DNA from: Paenibacillus sp. 1001270B_150601_E10
GTDB taxonomy: Bacteria; Bacillota; Bacilli; Paenibacillales; Paenibacillaceae
Reading direction: 5' to 3'
Assembly: GCF_015558675.1 (NCBI RefSeq)
Contig: NZ_JADMOL010000004.1
Span: 389,628-453,627 of the forward strand
Length of the DNA stretch: 64,000 nucleotides
The notes beneath the pieces were generated by a model that was not told where the DNA came from, did no database searches, and saw only the letters and a program-made list of their open reading frames with translations. This document shows positions 36,250-45,592 of the stretch, piece by piece. Both the position numbers and the translations under genes were made by a program. Position 1 is the stretch's first letter. Every line of letters begins with the position of its first letter.

Positions 36250-36942
36250 ATGCTAGGGTCATGGAAGAAATCGCTTCAATATGCTTATTATAACCACGGC
36301 GTGATATCGAGGGTGAATGCTGAAAGGCAGGTAAGTTGGATCATCGTGGATCTAAGTCTTACGCATATTCAAGAAAAGCAGGTGGATCATAAGCTCGATC
36401 AGATGCTGAACGGTCTAAATCGATTGTTTAAATATAAGCGCATAAAGCAGGTAACATTGGGATATTTTCGAATGCTAGAAGTGGTTAAAGTGGGAGATTG
36501 GTATCAGCCGACCATCCACTTGCTGCTTCCGATGATCAAGAGTTACTTTCAAGGAAGATATTATATCAAAAAGGACGAATGGGTATCGCTTTGGGCACGT
36601 TCGATGGATCAGGAGCCTGATGAACATTTTAATGTATCCATAACATCCCTTAATGAAAAGGAATGTACGCCTGAAATGATGAGAAGCATGGAAGATGGAT
36701 TAGCTATGCTCGCTGATATGCCAGAAGAAGCATCTTTTAAGGGGACTAATCCATTTTCTACGCGTCGCTTAGTAGGCTACAGCAGACTGCTTAAAGAACA
36801 TTTGGTTAAGGAAGAATCAGACATTTCCTATGGTGTTGCGCAATACCTCATCAATGATTCAATTGCTAACCAAGCCTTTCATATCATGAAGGATTGGCAC
36901 CTAGGTTTATGGATTTCGGAAAGCAAGCAAAGCTATACGTAG
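36250..36942 (+). pseudogene. Decayed rolling-circle plasmid Rep protein (Rep_1-like) relic
   Basis: A 230-residue frame resembling part of Rep_1 initiators of pUB110/pC194-type plasmids: a strand-helix region SWIIVDLSLTHI, the segment GYFRMLEVVKVGDWYQPTIHLLL where Rep_1 has GW.RALEVTYN..-HPHFHVLL, then SYFQGRYYIKKDEWVSLWARS where Rep_1 has SYF..RYI..EEW..LW. The HUH metal motif HPHFH is degraded to QPTIH, and the catalytic KYxxK region and the N-terminal zinc region are missing; true Rep_1 proteins are longer. (The long segment is abbreviated here.) The best-placed start after AAGGGAGG is an ATG at 36243 in another frame, which stops after 16 codons. All this suggests an inactive remnant, though repurposing cannot be excluded. 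Confidence 0.6.
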
Positions 36943-37008
36943 CTTGGGTTTTAATGTGATCTATATCACAATTATATAGTGATCAAACTCACTTTGAGGC
37001 TGGTTGGA

Positions 37009-37044
37009 GAGCTGAGTATGCAGCTCACAATCAGCTCTTTTTTT
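37009..37044 (+). terminator. Terminator after the Rep-like relic
   Basis: GAGCTGA (37009-37015) pairs with TCAGCTC (37031-37037), followed by seven T. Confidence 0.82.
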
Positions 37045-37597
37045 ATGTTTTTTATTTGTAAATACATCCAATTCTAAAAGGTAAAAATTTTAATGAGTAA
37101 AAAATTACATATTGAATAAATTGGAAAAGGTGAAGGGATTCTCTAGTTTTGTTAAGTCTGACTTTGTCTCTAAACTCATTAAGTCCCTTTTACAAATTGC
37201 ATAAGTATTCTTTTTCACAAAGTCCCTTATTTAGGTTAATCCTCTCCACATTATCCCTCAACTTGCTTCATTGCGCAGAAATATAATTGAACCTCCCTGA
37301 CCAATCTAGAGATAAGTACGACAATTCCTTTACAACTAAAGGATCTTGAATACTGGCATGGGAAAGGAAGTGAATCCGACCTTATGGATGACGAATCAGA
37401 AGAAAGATTGAACGAATTATATAAATATTCATAAAAGTGAATAATATTGCTTTATTTTAATTGAAATGCGCTTTTATCGATAAAAGCATAAAACGTTTAA
37501 ATGATTCCTCGGTGAAGTAGTGAAAGCTTTAATGTAAACTTTAATTAGATTTTGGAAAAATTCTGATAATCCTTATGTAACAAGGTAATTTGGGGGT
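37045..37597. other. AT-rich intergenic region with a short coding relic
   Basis: No intact gene. A plus-strand frame of about 44 codons without a start (37299-37434) ends DESEERLNELYKYS and looks like the tail of a lost gene. The region becomes strongly AT-rich towards the tyrP promoter and contains the palindrome at 37470-37487. Confidence 0.45.
37470..37487. promoter_or_regulatory. Perfect 18-base palindrome upstream of tyrP-like gene
   Basis: GCTTTTATCGATAAAAGC, fully symmetric, about 110 bases upstream of the -35 box at 37598. Length and location fit an activator or repressor site; the protein is not known. Confidence 0.55.
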
Positions 37598-37627
37598 TTG
37601 ACAGAACAAAAAAATGAGGCGTATACT
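37598..37627 (+). promoter_or_regulatory. Sigma-A promoter of the tyrosine decarboxylation operon
   Basis: TTGACA (37598-37603), 18-base spacer, TATACT (37622-37627). Transcription would start near 37634, leaving a leader of about 170 bases before the permease ATG. Confidence 0.85.
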
Positions 37628-37637
37628 GGCGGTGAAA

Positions 37638-37651
37638 GTTAATCGATTAAC
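37638..37651. promoter_or_regulatory. Perfect palindrome at the transcription start, probable operator
   Basis: GTTAATCGATTAAC, fully symmetric, begins about four bases after the predicted start of transcription, where a bound protein would block initiation. It shares the central ATCGAT with the palindrome at 37470-37487. Confidence 0.65.
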
Positions 37652-37806
37652 AAAAAACATCATAAACCTTTCCTAACAGTAAGGTGGTGTCCTCATTTTG
37701 ATTCAATTTCTTTCTAGAGAATTATATTCATGTTTTATACATGGGTAGGCGAATTAAGGAAGATTGAACATTGCATAAAAACAGATGAGAAAGAAGGATC
37801 AATTTT

Positions 37807-39282
37807 ATGGCCAACTCAAAAAAATTGACGCTATTCGGGCTAATCGGGATTACGATGGCGTTCTTTGGTACCGTACGTAGTGTGCCGACGCTGTCCATCA
37901 CCGGTTGGACGCAGATCTTCTATATGCTGGTCGCAGCGATTCTTTTTGCCCTTCCGATTGCATTGATGTCTGCTGAGCTGTCAACAGGTTTCCCTGAAGA
38001 AGGCGGGCCGCAAGTGTGGGTGAAAAAAGCACTTGGCGAGAAATGGGGCTTTGTTACATCTTGGCTCTTATGGGTTCAAATGTTCTTTGGGATGGTAATG
38101 GTCGCATCGACAGTCGGGGTATTGCTCGGATATGTCATTAACAAACCAGATTTATCATCGAATAACTTATTTATCTTTGCTGTAATTCTCATTTCTTATT
38201 GGGGCGTTACCCTATTGAACCTCAAGTTCGATATGGTCAAGATTGCAGGTAACTGGGGTGCGATCATCGGGGTTTATATTCCATTCGTTATCTTGGTTGT
38301 ACTTGGTGTCATTTATTTGTTCAAAAATGGTATTCAGCCTAACAGCTACTTGGGCAACTTTAAACCGAGCGATCTTTTGCCAAACCTTGGCGATCTAGGC
38401 AGCTTGGCATACTTGTCCGGTATCATCTTTATCTTCGCAGGAGTTGAGATTTCTTCTGTCCATGCGAACAACATTGATAATCCAAAACGCAATTATCCAA
38501 TTGCTGTTATTGCATCTGTTATTTTGCTCGTTATTTTCAACTTGATCGCAGGTTTGACAGTATCTAACGCCGTTCCAATGGGTAAATTGGAGCTCGCAAA
38601 TATTACGCAACCCTATATGATTTTCTGTGAAAACTTAGGCATTCCAACCTTTTTCGTCAACATTATTTCTGCCATGATTCTTATCGGTGTACTTGTACAG
38701 CTTAGCGCATGGGTGCTTGGTCCAAGTAAATCGATGATTAAGGTAGCAGACGAAGGGAACTTGCCTCCGTTCTTCCAAAAACGTACAGACAAGAATATTC
38801 CGATTACGTTCGTGTTGATTCAAGCTATCGTCATCTCGCTCGTATCTGTTCTATACATTGTTGTTCCAGACGTTAACAGTGCATTCTTGATTATTACCAT
38901 TACAACCACCATTCTTTATTGCTTGGTGTACGCGATGATAGCAATCTCTGCTATTCGTCTTCGTTACAAAATGCCTGAAATGGAAAGACCATTCCGATTA
39001 GGCAGCAAAGGTAACGGGCTAATGTGGTTCGTATCCTTTTTATCCTTGCTTAGTGTAGCAATTACAATTGTTGTTAGCTTGATTCCACCTTCTATTTTGG
39101 AACCAAGTCAATATACAGGCTACGTCATTTATCAGGTGGCTGCGACCATCGTCATGGTGGGTATTGCACTTATCATCTATAAAGTGAAGAAGCCAAGCTG
39201 GAAAAAACCTTCTGTAAATGCAAACAAGAAGGATAAAGATGATCAAATTCCAACATCAAATATGGGAGGTTTACAACCATGA
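37807..39282 (+). CDS. tyrP: APC-family tyrosine/tyramine antiporter (TyrP-like)
   Basis: A 491-residue integral membrane protein of the amino acid / polyamine / organocation family, close in pattern to glutamate:GABA-type exchangers. About 12 membrane helices are visible, starting with [16 protein letters not shown]; the substrate loop [17 protein letters not shown] is characteristic. In lactic acid bacteria the equivalent protein imports tyrosine and exports tyramine, generating proton motive force. It starts after AGAAGGATC and overlaps the decarboxylase gene by four bases (ATGA), so the two are translationally coupled. Substrate is inferred from this context. Confidence 0.88.
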   Translation: MANSKKLTLFGLIGITMAFFGTVRSVPTLSITGWTQIFYMLVAAILFALPIALMSAELSTGFPEEGGPQVWVKKALGEKWGFVTSWLLWVQMFFGMVMVASTVGVLLGYVINKPDLSSNNLFIFAVILISYWGVTLLNLKFDMVKIAGNWGAIIGVYIPFVILVVLGVIYLFKNGIQPNSYLGNFKPSDLLPNLGDLGSLAYLSGIIFIFAGVEISSVHANNIDNPKRNYPIAVIASVILLVIFNLIAGLTVSNAVPMGKLELANITQPYMIFCENLGIPTFFVNIISAMILIGVLVQLSAWVLGPSKSMIKVADEGNLPPFFQKRTDKNIPITFVLIQAIVISLVSVLYIVVPDVNSAFLIITITTTILYCLVYAMIAISAIRLRYKMPEMERPFRLGSKGNGLMWFVSFLSLLSVAITIVVSLIPPSILEPSQYTGYVIYQVAATIVMVGIALIIYKVKKPSWKKPSVNANKKDKDDQIPTSNMGGLQP

Positions 39283-41150
39283 GTTATCAAATTCCTGAAA
39301 TTAACCTAAAAGCATTGTTCCTTGGTGACAAAGGGGAAAACGTTGATCTATTTAAAGAAGTTCTTCTAAAAATCGTGGACGAGCATGTCGGCTGGCGTCA
39401 AAACTACATGCCTCAAGATTTGCCTGTCATCACGCCGTTTGATAAAAGCTCGAAGAGCTTTCAAGATACAGCGGATCATATGCGCAGCGTATTCAACGAG
39501 TTGTCATCGAAGCTTCGTTCAGAATCCCTTCCATGGCATACTGCAGGTCGCTTCTGGGGCCATATGAACTCCGAGACATTAATGCCTGCTATCATCGCTT
39601 ACTCTGCTGCCATGCTTTGGAATGGTAACAACGTGGCATATGAATCTTCCCCAGGTACATCTCAAATGGAAGAAGAAGTTGGTCATCAATTGGCCAAAAT
39701 GATGAGCTACAAAGCTGGCGAAAGCTGGGGTCATATTGCGGCTGACGGATCTATCGCGAACTTGGAAGGCCTCTGGTATGCACGCAACATGAAGTCCTTG
39801 CCGCTTGCAATTAAAGAAGTTGCGCCAGAACAAGTTGAAGGCAAATCCGAATGGGAACTGCTCAATATGTCCACTGAGGAAATTCTTGACATCATGGAGA
39901 AAATTCCTGATCAACTTGATGAAATCAAAGCAAAATCTGCTCGCAGCGGTCGTTATCTCGATAAGCTGGGCAAATGGTTGATTCCACAAACCAAACACTA
40001 TTCCTGGCTCAAAGCTGCAGACATTATCGGTATTGGTCTTGATGCTGTAGAAGCAATTGATGTTGACAGCAGCTACCATATGGATATTGAGAAGCTTGAA
40101 GCAAGAATTCGTGAGCTTGCTGCTGAAGGCACACCTGTTCTTGGTGTTGTAGGGGTTGTCGGCAGTACAGAGGAAGGTCAAATTGACCACATTGACAAGA
40201 TCGTTGCACTTCGTGAGAAATTGGCGAAGGAAGGCATTTACTACTATATTCACGTGGATGCTGCTTATGGCGGTTATGCTCGTGCCATCTTCTTGGATGA
40301 AAACGACGAATTCATCGAGTACGACAAAATTGACGAAGTGTACAAAAAACACAATGTCTTCACAGACATGAAGCTGAAAGATGAATGGCTGACTGAAGAT
40401 GTATACAATGCATTCAAGGCAATGAGCCAAGTTGAATCCATTACGATTGACCCTCATAAAATGGGTTATATTCCTTACTCTGCTGGTGCGGTTGTTATTA
40501 AAGATATTCGTATGCGTGATGCGATCTCTTACTTCGCAACTTACGTATTTGAAAAAGATGCAGATATTCCTGCGCTTCTCGGAGCATATATCCTTGAAGG
40601 CTCCAAAGCGGGTGCAACAGCTGCTGCAGTATGGACTGCACATAAAGTATTGCCGCTTAACGTAACGGGTTATGGTAAGCTGATGGGCGCTAGCATTGAA
40701 GGTGCTTATCGCTTCTATAACTTCTTGAAAGACCGCAAATTCAATGTTCATGGCAAAGTGATCGTGCTTCACCCATTGACAAAGCCAGACTTCAACATGG
40801 TTGACTATGTATTCAATGAGGAAGGCAACACGGATCTTGAGCGCATGAACAAGCTGAACCATGACTTCTTCGACTATGCTTCATATGTCAAAGGAAGCCT
40901 GTACAGCAACGAATTCATTACTTCTCATACAGACTTTGCTATTCCTGACTATGGCAACAGCCCATTGGAGTTCGTGAAGAGCCTTGGCTTTAGCGAAGCA
41001 GAATGGGATAAAGCAGGCAAAGTGACGATCCTTCGTGCATGTGCATTGTCCCCATATGCTCATGATGCAGAAGTATTTGAAGAATATGCAGAGAAAATCG
41101 CGAATGCGATGCAAGATAAGCTTGAAAAAATCTATACGTACGAAATGTAA
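39279..41150 (+). CDS. tdcA: Tyrosine decarboxylase (PLP-dependent)
   Basis: Converts L-tyrosine to tyramine and CO2, consuming a proton, in the cytoplasm. The 623-residue protein follows the enterococcal and lactobacillal TDC closely along its full length: [96 protein letters not shown] with the PLP-ring aspartate, and [14 protein letters not shown] with PLP-binding Lys394. GGGAGG lies within the end of the permease gene, ten bases before the ATG. This enzyme is well known in Enterococcus and Lactobacillus, much less so in this group of bacteria. The gene should be induced by tyrosine and acid if controlled as there. Confidence 0.94.
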   Translation: MSYQIPEINLKALFLGDKGENVDLFKEVLLKIVDEHVGWRQNYMPQDLPVITPFDKSSKSFQDTADHMRSVFNELSSKLRSESLPWHTAGRFWGHMNSETLMPAIIAYSAAMLWNGNNVAYESSPGTSQMEEEVGHQLAKMMSYKAGESWGHIAADGSIANLEGLWYARNMKSLPLAIKEVAPEQVEGKSEWELLNMSTEEILDIMEKIPDQLDEIKAKSARSGRYLDKLGKWLIPQTKHYSWLKAADIIGIGLDAVEAIDVDSSYHMDIEKLEARIRELAAEGTPVLGVVGVVGSTEEGQIDHIDKIVALREKLAKEGIYYYIHVDAAYGGYARAIFLDENDEFIEYDKIDEVYKKHNVFTDMKLKDEWLTEDVYNAFKAMSQVESITIDPHKMGYIPYSAGAVVIKDIRMRDAISYFATYVFEKDADIPALLGAYILEGSKAGATAAAVWTAHKVLPLNVTGYGKLMGASIEGAYRFYNFLKDRKFNVHGKVIVLHPLTKPDFNMVDYVFNEEGNTDLERMNKLNHDFFDYASYVKGSLYSNEFITSHTDFAIPDYGNSPLEFVKSLGFSEAEWDKAGKVTILRACALSPYAHDAEVFEEYAEKIANAMQDKLEKIYTYEM

Positions 41151-41169
41151 GAAAATAATCTTCCACACA

Positions 41170-41207
41170 GAATGCGTAACGATACGATCAACGGTCGTTA
41201 CGCATTC
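41170..41207 (+). other. Intercistronic hairpin between tyrosine decarboxylase and pdxK
   Basis: A perfect 13-base stem (41170-41182 with 41195-41207) and 12-base loop, with no T tract. It is more likely an mRNA-protecting or processing element than a full terminator, and could make the upstream genes more abundant than pdxK. Confidence 0.65.
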
Positions 41208-41234
41208 CTCTATGCACATAAGGAGTGCTTGAAC

Positions 41235-42065
41235 ATGTCCAACAACATTCGTAAAGTATTAACCGTTGCTGGTTCGGATTCCAGCGGGGGAGCAGGTTTG
41301 CAAGCTGATTTGAAGACATTTGAGGAATATGGTACCTTTGGGTTCTGTGCCATTACCTCAATCGTAACGATGGATCCTGATAATCATTGGCATCATGCTG
41401 TCCAACCTGTAGAGGTGGACATGGTGGATAAGCAGATCAAGACCGTCCTGGCTGGCGGTAGACTTGATGCTATGAAGACAGGGATGCTTGGTTCGGTTGA
41501 GATTATTGAGCTTCTGAGCCGTATGATCGACAAGCATGATATTTCTAATATCGTCATTGATCCTGTAATGGTATGTAAAGGCGAAGATGAAGTTGTTCAG
41601 CCAGAGAATGGACAAGCTATTCGTGACTTGCTGCTCAAAAAGGCAACGATCGTAACCCCTAATTTATTCGAAGCAGGACAGCTGTCTGGCATGGGTCGAA
41701 TCACTTCTCTTGACGAAATGAAAGAAGCAGCACATAAAATCGTCGAACTTGGGGCAAAACACGTTGTAATAAAGGGTGGTAAAGCTCTGCAAGGCGAACA
41801 AGCCATTGATCTGCTCTTTGACGGCAAAGAGTACGTGCTCTACGAAGCAGAGAAGATGGATACAAACCATAATCATGGTGCAGGCTGTACCTTTGCTGCA
41901 GCAATAGCGGCAGGCTTGGCAAAAGGCAATTCAGTCAAAGACGCCGTTCTGTTGGCGAAGAAATTTACAACCGAGGCCATTAAGCGAGGTTTCGCGTTCA
42001 ATCAGTTCGTGGGACCAGTGTGGCATGGAGCATACAATAACGCTGAACAGCGCATGACACGTTAA
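41235..42065 (+). CDS. pdxK: Pyridoxal/pyridoxine kinase PdxK (ThiD-like)
   Basis: Phosphorylates pyridoxal, pyridoxine or pyridoxamine and so feeds the PLP pool. The 276-residue ribokinase-fold protein has [43 protein letters not shown], and the anion-hole motif [11 protein letters not shown]. The pattern follows B. subtilis PdxK more closely than Thi[14 protein letters not shown] and [11 protein letters not shown] are PdxK-like. AAGGAG lies nine bases before ATG 41235; earlier in-frame ATG at 41172 falls in the intercistronic hairpin. Its place beside a PLP enzyme that is made in large amounts suggests a cofactor-supply role. Confidence 0.9.
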   Translation: MSNNIRKVLTVAGSDSSGGAGLQADLKTFEEYGTFGFCAITSIVTMDPDNHWHHAVQPVEVDMVDKQIKTVLAGGRLDAMKTGMLGSVEIIELLSRMIDKHDISNIVIDPVMVCKGEDEVVQPENGQAIRDLLLKKATIVTPNLFEAGQLSGMGRITSLDEMKEAAHKIVELGAKHVVIKGGKALQGEQAIDLLFDGKEYVLYEAEKMDTNHNHGAGCTFAAAIAAGLAKGNSVKDAVLLAKKFTTEAIKRGFAFNQFVGPVWHGAYNNAEQRMTR

Positions 42066-42155
42066 AAACACATCAGATGTTGGTTGTCCAATCTAAAACC
42101 TGAAGATTCATACTCCCGTGCTATAGATGGTCACTACATGAGAGGAGTTCAGCTT

Positions 42156-43535
42156 ATGAATAAAGAGGTAACGCTAAAAGAAAGCCTGTTTCTTTTAGTC
42201 GTGTTATTAGCGATAATAGGAGCTTGTATCATTGGAATCGGGATGGACCCGCAAATTCCGATATTAGTATCCATTGGGATTATTATTATATTTGCAAAAA
42301 TGAAGGGGTTCTCCTGGGATCAGGTCCATAAAGGAATCTCAAACGGAATTACGCCAGGGCTAATTCCAATCCTCATCTTTATGCTCATTGGAGCTCTTGT
42401 GAGCGTATGGATTGCGGCTGGAACCATTCCGACAATTATGGTTTATGGATTCAGCATATTGTCTGCAAAATACTTCCTGCCATCCGTATTCTTAATTTGT
42501 GCGGTGGTCGGGATTACCGTCGGCAGCTCCTTCACGACCATATCAACCGTTGGCATCGCCTTCTTCGGCATGGGACAGATGATGGGTTACGATTCGGCCA
42601 TCACAACAGGTGCGATTGTGTCGGGTGCCTTTTTAGGGAACAACATTTCTCCATTGTCAGATACAACAAACTTGGCATCAGCAATCGGAGAGGTTGATCT
42701 TTTTGATCATATCAAATATATGCTGCGTGTCGTCGTTCCTGCCTTCTTGGTTGCGCTCATTGGCTTTGCGATTATGGGGCGAGGCGGCGGACTGGCAACA
42801 GGAGCTCAAATTGATGAGCTGGTTCAAACGTTACAATCCTCCTTTACGATATCTGCAGTTACCTTAATTCCAGTGCTAGTGCTCTTTTTATGCGCTTGGA
42901 GAAAGATACCTGCCATTCCGACCTTGTTAACAAGTATTGCATTTACCATTGGGGTTCTTTATATCTTCCATCCGCATACCCAACTTGCGGACATCTCAAG
43001 CCTGATGCAGAACGGATACGTTTCTCAATCCGGTGTTGAAAGTGTGGACACACTGCTGTCGCGAGGCGGGATACAGAGCATGATGTGGTCCGTTTCCTTG
43101 ATCCTGCTTGCCCTGGCACTTGGGGGCTTGCTCGTTGAAATGAAGATCATCAACACCATTATTTCGCGCATCACTTCGTTCGTCAGCACCAAAGGCAAGC
43201 TCATCCTTATGACTGCTTTCAGTTCAATGGGCATTAACTTGCTGCTGGGCGAGCAATATTTGTCCATTATTTTACCGGGTGAAGCGTTCAAGTCTCAGTA
43301 TGATCGAATGGACTTGCCTCGAAGAGAAATGTCTCGTATACTGGCTAATGCAGGAGCGGCCTTCAATGCTCTTATCCCTTGGGGAGTAAGCGGAGTATTT
43401 ATCACAGGGACATTAGGGGTCTCTACTTTAGAATATTTACCTTTCGCAATCTTTTGTATTGCTGCACCTGTGATTAATATTTTGTATGGGTTTGTCAGTA
43501 GATCAGCGAAATCCTCTCAATCAGCCAAATCTTAA
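42156..43535 (+). CDS. nhaC: Na+/H+ antiporter NhaC
   Basis: A 459-residue integral membrane antiporter of the NhaC family. Landmarks: KESLFLLVVLLAIIGACIIGI, IIFAKMKGFSWDQVHKGI, ITVGSSFTTISTVGIAF, GAFLGNNISPLSDTTNLA (the ion-site region) and AGAAFNALIPWGVSGVF. About 11 membrane helices. Residues upstream of ATG 42156 do not fit the family, and that ATG has GAGAGGAG in front. An nhaC gene follows the permease in enterococcal tyrosine decarboxylation loci, so its presence strengthens the reading of this cluster; it may balance Na+ and H+ or amine movement. Confidence 0.92.
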   Translation: MNKEVTLKESLFLLVVLLAIIGACIIGIGMDPQIPILVSIGIIIIFAKMKGFSWDQVHKGISNGITPGLIPILIFMLIGALVSVWIAAGTIPTIMVYGFSILSAKYFLPSVFLICAVVGITVGSSFTTISTVGIAFFGMGQMMGYDSAITTGAIVSGAFLGNNISPLSDTTNLASAIGEVDLFDHIKYMLRVVVPAFLVALIGFAIMGRGGGLATGAQIDELVQTLQSSFTISAVTLIPVLVLFLCAWRKIPAIPTLLTSIAFTIGVLYIFHPHTQLADISSLMQNGYVSQSGVESVDTLLSRGGIQSMMWSVSLILLALALGGLLVEMKIINTIISRITSFVSTKGKLILMTAFSSMGINLLLGEQYLSIILPGEAFKSQYDRMDLPRREMSRILANAGAAFNALIPWGVSGVFITGTLGVSTLEYLPFAIFCIAAPVINILYGFVSRSAKSSQSAKS

Positions 43536-43555
43536 AGGAAATGCTTCTCACTAAT

Positions 43556-43606
43556 AAGAAACGCTTTCGTTTGATGATTCATCGCGTCAGCGTTTCTTCT
43601 CATGTC
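43556..43606 (+). terminator. Terminator after nhaC
   Basis: AAGAAACGCT (43556-43565) pairs with AGCGTTTCTT (43589-43598), followed by CTCATGTCTT. Ends the tyrP-tdcA-pdxK-nhaC operon. Confidence 0.7.
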
Positions 43607-43751
43607 TTATTTCATATGAAAACGCAAATTGTGAAGAAAATGGAACAATTTACAGATGAAAAAAACGCAATAATATGTTATACCTAATTCAGAAAGTCAA
43701 GGGATCATAACCACAATAGGTAAATGCGGTCGTACACAAGGAGGTAGTCCT

Positions 43752-44066
43752 ATGTTAATAGATGAACTGCAAGGGAAGGCTTTAGATGAATTTATTCAAG
43801 GAATCCTTTCGCTTCAATCCGCGGAGGAATGTCGCGCCTTCTTCGACGATTTGTGCACGGTGAATGAGATTAAAACGATGGTTCAGCGCTTTCAAGTTGC
43901 AAAAATGTTGTACAACCATCATACGTATAGCGAAATTGAAGAAGTGGCCAACGCGAGTACAGCTACCATTTCTCGTGTGAAGCGTTCTTTGAATCATGGC
44001 AACCACAGCTATGAGGTTATTTTCGAGCGGATGAAGCTGAATCCACCGGAGAAAGGCTCAGAGTAA
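43752..44066 (+). CDS. yerC: YerC/YecD-type TrpR-like DNA-binding protein
   Basis: A 104-residue member of the TrpR-superfamily YerC group. The pattern DLCTVNEIKTMVQRFQVAKML and the helix-turn-helix YSEIEEVANASTATISRVKRSL match B. subtilis YerC, whose role is poorly defined. CAAGGAGGT precedes the ATG. It has its own terminator and sits directly after the tyrosine decarboxylation operon, on the same strand. Because TrpR-type proteins bind symmetric operators in response to aromatic amino acids, a role at the tyrP palindromes is an attractive inference, but YerC proteins also occur without such genes. Confidence 0.9.
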   Translation: MLIDELQGKALDEFIQGILSLQSAEECRAFFDDLCTVNEIKTMVQRFQVAKMLYNHHTYSEIEEVANASTATISRVKRSLNHGNHSYEVIFERMKLNPPEKGSE

Positions 44067-44118
44067 GAATCCAGCACGTCATCGTAGAGTTACATAAACA
44101 GAAATGTTCACATTTCTC

Positions 44119-44151
44119 GGGTATTATCACCTCAGATGATAGTACCCTTTT
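44119..44151 (+). terminator. Terminator after yerC
   Basis: GGGTATTATCA (44119-44129) pairs with TGATAGTACCC (44137-44147), then TTTT. Confidence 0.85.
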
Positions 44152-44210
44152 GCTTTCTATACGTATGCAATAAGGAAAAGACTGCGGTCGGCTTATAAAG
44201 GAGTTAACTC

Positions 44211-45386
44211 ATGAAAGTAATCATTGTTGATGATGAACGGCTTGCTATTAAAGTGATGGAGAAGCTTCTCTCTGAACAAACGATTGTTGCAGGTCAGCTT
44301 GAGGTGGTTGGAACTTTCCAGAATCCGGCCAAAGCTTTAGAAGCTGTACAGCACGAGACAGTCGATATTGCTTTCTTGGATATTGAGATGCCCCTTATAG
44401 ATGGTTTCCATCTGGCCGAACAACTACTACAGCTCAAGCCTCATTTACAGATTGTGTTTGTTACAGCGTATAAGGATCATGCGATAAAGGCATTTGAGTT
44501 GAATGCTTTAGATTATCTGTTGAAGCCTGTTAATGTTAAGCGATTGTCTGTTACGCTTGAAAGAATACTGCATTATTCAAGCAAGGATGAGGGAGTGGCA
44601 CCAAGCAGGCATGCATCTATTCAACCAACATTATGCTGCTTGCAGCGAATGCAATATATCGATGCTTCCGGCGTAGTGCATGAATTCCAATGGAGAACCT
44701 TAAAAGCACCGGAGTTATTCGCCTATTTGATCTACCACCGTGACAAGACGGTATCAAAGGAAGCTCTTATCGACTTGCTTTGGTCCGAGTACGATACCAA
44801 GAAGTCCACGACACAATTATATACGGCTATTTATCAGATTCGGAAAATATTGAAAAGTTCAGGCCTCGATCTTTCCATTAAATATCAGGATGAAGGGTAT
44901 CGATTGGTATGGGGGAACGTGACGCTTGATGTTGAAGAATGGGAGCGTAAAGCCTCAGAAGCACTACCAGTATCTGAAGCTACCCTAGAGGAGCATTTGT
45001 CGATTATTGAACAGTATAGCGGGCACTTTCTAGAGGAGCATCGCTATCTTTGGGCTGAGCATGAGCAGGAGCGCATTCGACTTATGTGGCTAACTCAGGT
45101 GAAGGATGTTGCACAATATTACTTATCCGTAGGGGAATATTCTAAAGCGCTTTCTTTGTATCAACAAATTCGAGAGGCTGCTCCCTATCTGGAGGATGGT
45201 TACTTTGGTGTGATGAGAATCTATGCAGAGATGAACCACCCTTCCGAGGTCGTAAAGCACTTTGAGTTATTGGAACGGAAGTGCAAGGAAGAGCTGGATG
45301 TGGCACCAAGCGACGATATTATCACCTGGTACGAAGAATGGCGAAGTCAACGGCTTCAACAGGATGCTGTTACAGGGATATTATAA
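44211..45386 (+). CDS. Response regulator with winged-helix and BTAD (SARP-like) output
   Basis: A 391-residue regulator. Receiver domain 1-120 with VDDER and phospho-Asp in DIAFLDIEMP, Lys in YLLKPV; then a winged-helix segment (about 160-235, LIDLLWSEYDTKKSTTQLYTAI) and a bacterial transcriptional activator domain to the end (helical repeats, LSLYQQIREAAPYLEDGYFGVMR). Such BTAD regulators in Paenibacillus usually pair with large hybrid kinases. The adhesin follows on the same strand and the hybrid kinase lies just beyond it on the opposite strand, so they probably form one sensory unit. AAAGGAGT precedes the ATG. Target genes are not known; the adhesin is the obvious candidate. Confidence 0.9.
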   Translation: MKVIIVDDERLAIKVMEKLLSEQTIVAGQLEVVGTFQNPAKALEAVQHETVDIAFLDIEMPLIDGFHLAEQLLQLKPHLQIVFVTAYKDHAIKAFELNALDYLLKPVNVKRLSVTLERILHYSSKDEGVAPSRHASIQPTLCCLQRMQYIDASGVVHEFQWRTLKAPELFAYLIYHRDKTVSKEALIDLLWSEYDTKKSTTQLYTAIYQIRKILKSSGLDLSIKYQDEGYRLVWGNVTLDVEEWERKASEALPVSEATLEEHLSIIEQYSGHFLEEHRYLWAEHEQERIRLMWLTQVKDVAQYYLSVGEYSKALSLYQQIREAAPYLEDGYFGVMRIYAEMNHPSEVVKHFELLERKCKEELDVAPSDDIITWYEEWRSQRLQQDAVTGIL

Positions 45387-45402
45387 GAAAATATAGAAGC
45401 AG

Positions 45403-45449
45403 AAAAACTGTCATCTCAAAAAAAGAGGGGCGGTTTTTTTTTTTTTTTT
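45403..45449 (+). terminator. Terminator after the response regulator
   Basis: Imperfect A/G and C/T stem (AAACTG...CGGTTT) followed by an exceptional run of 16 T. Confidence 0.7.
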
Positions 45450-45592
45450 GTACAGATGATTGATTTTCTGTATTTTCATAAAAAGACAGTACATTCAGAA
45501 AATATTCAACACGCTTTGGTATATTAAGACGATCATGTTATTCATTGCTTTTACTTGAGATAAGTATTCGGTAAGGAGGAAAAACAGAAGAC

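Noticed and set aside
37611..37699. Nine-base inverted repeat AAAATGAGG...CCTCATTTT around the tyrP promoter as mobile element ends
   Set aside because: Too short, no target duplication and no transposase; probably chance in AT-rich sequence.
39579..40862. Long antisense frame (427 codons) opposite the tyrosine decarboxylase gene
   Set aside because: It is the mirror of a highly conserved gene; no ribosome site and no recognisable domain. Long antisense frames are common opposite genes with this codon use.
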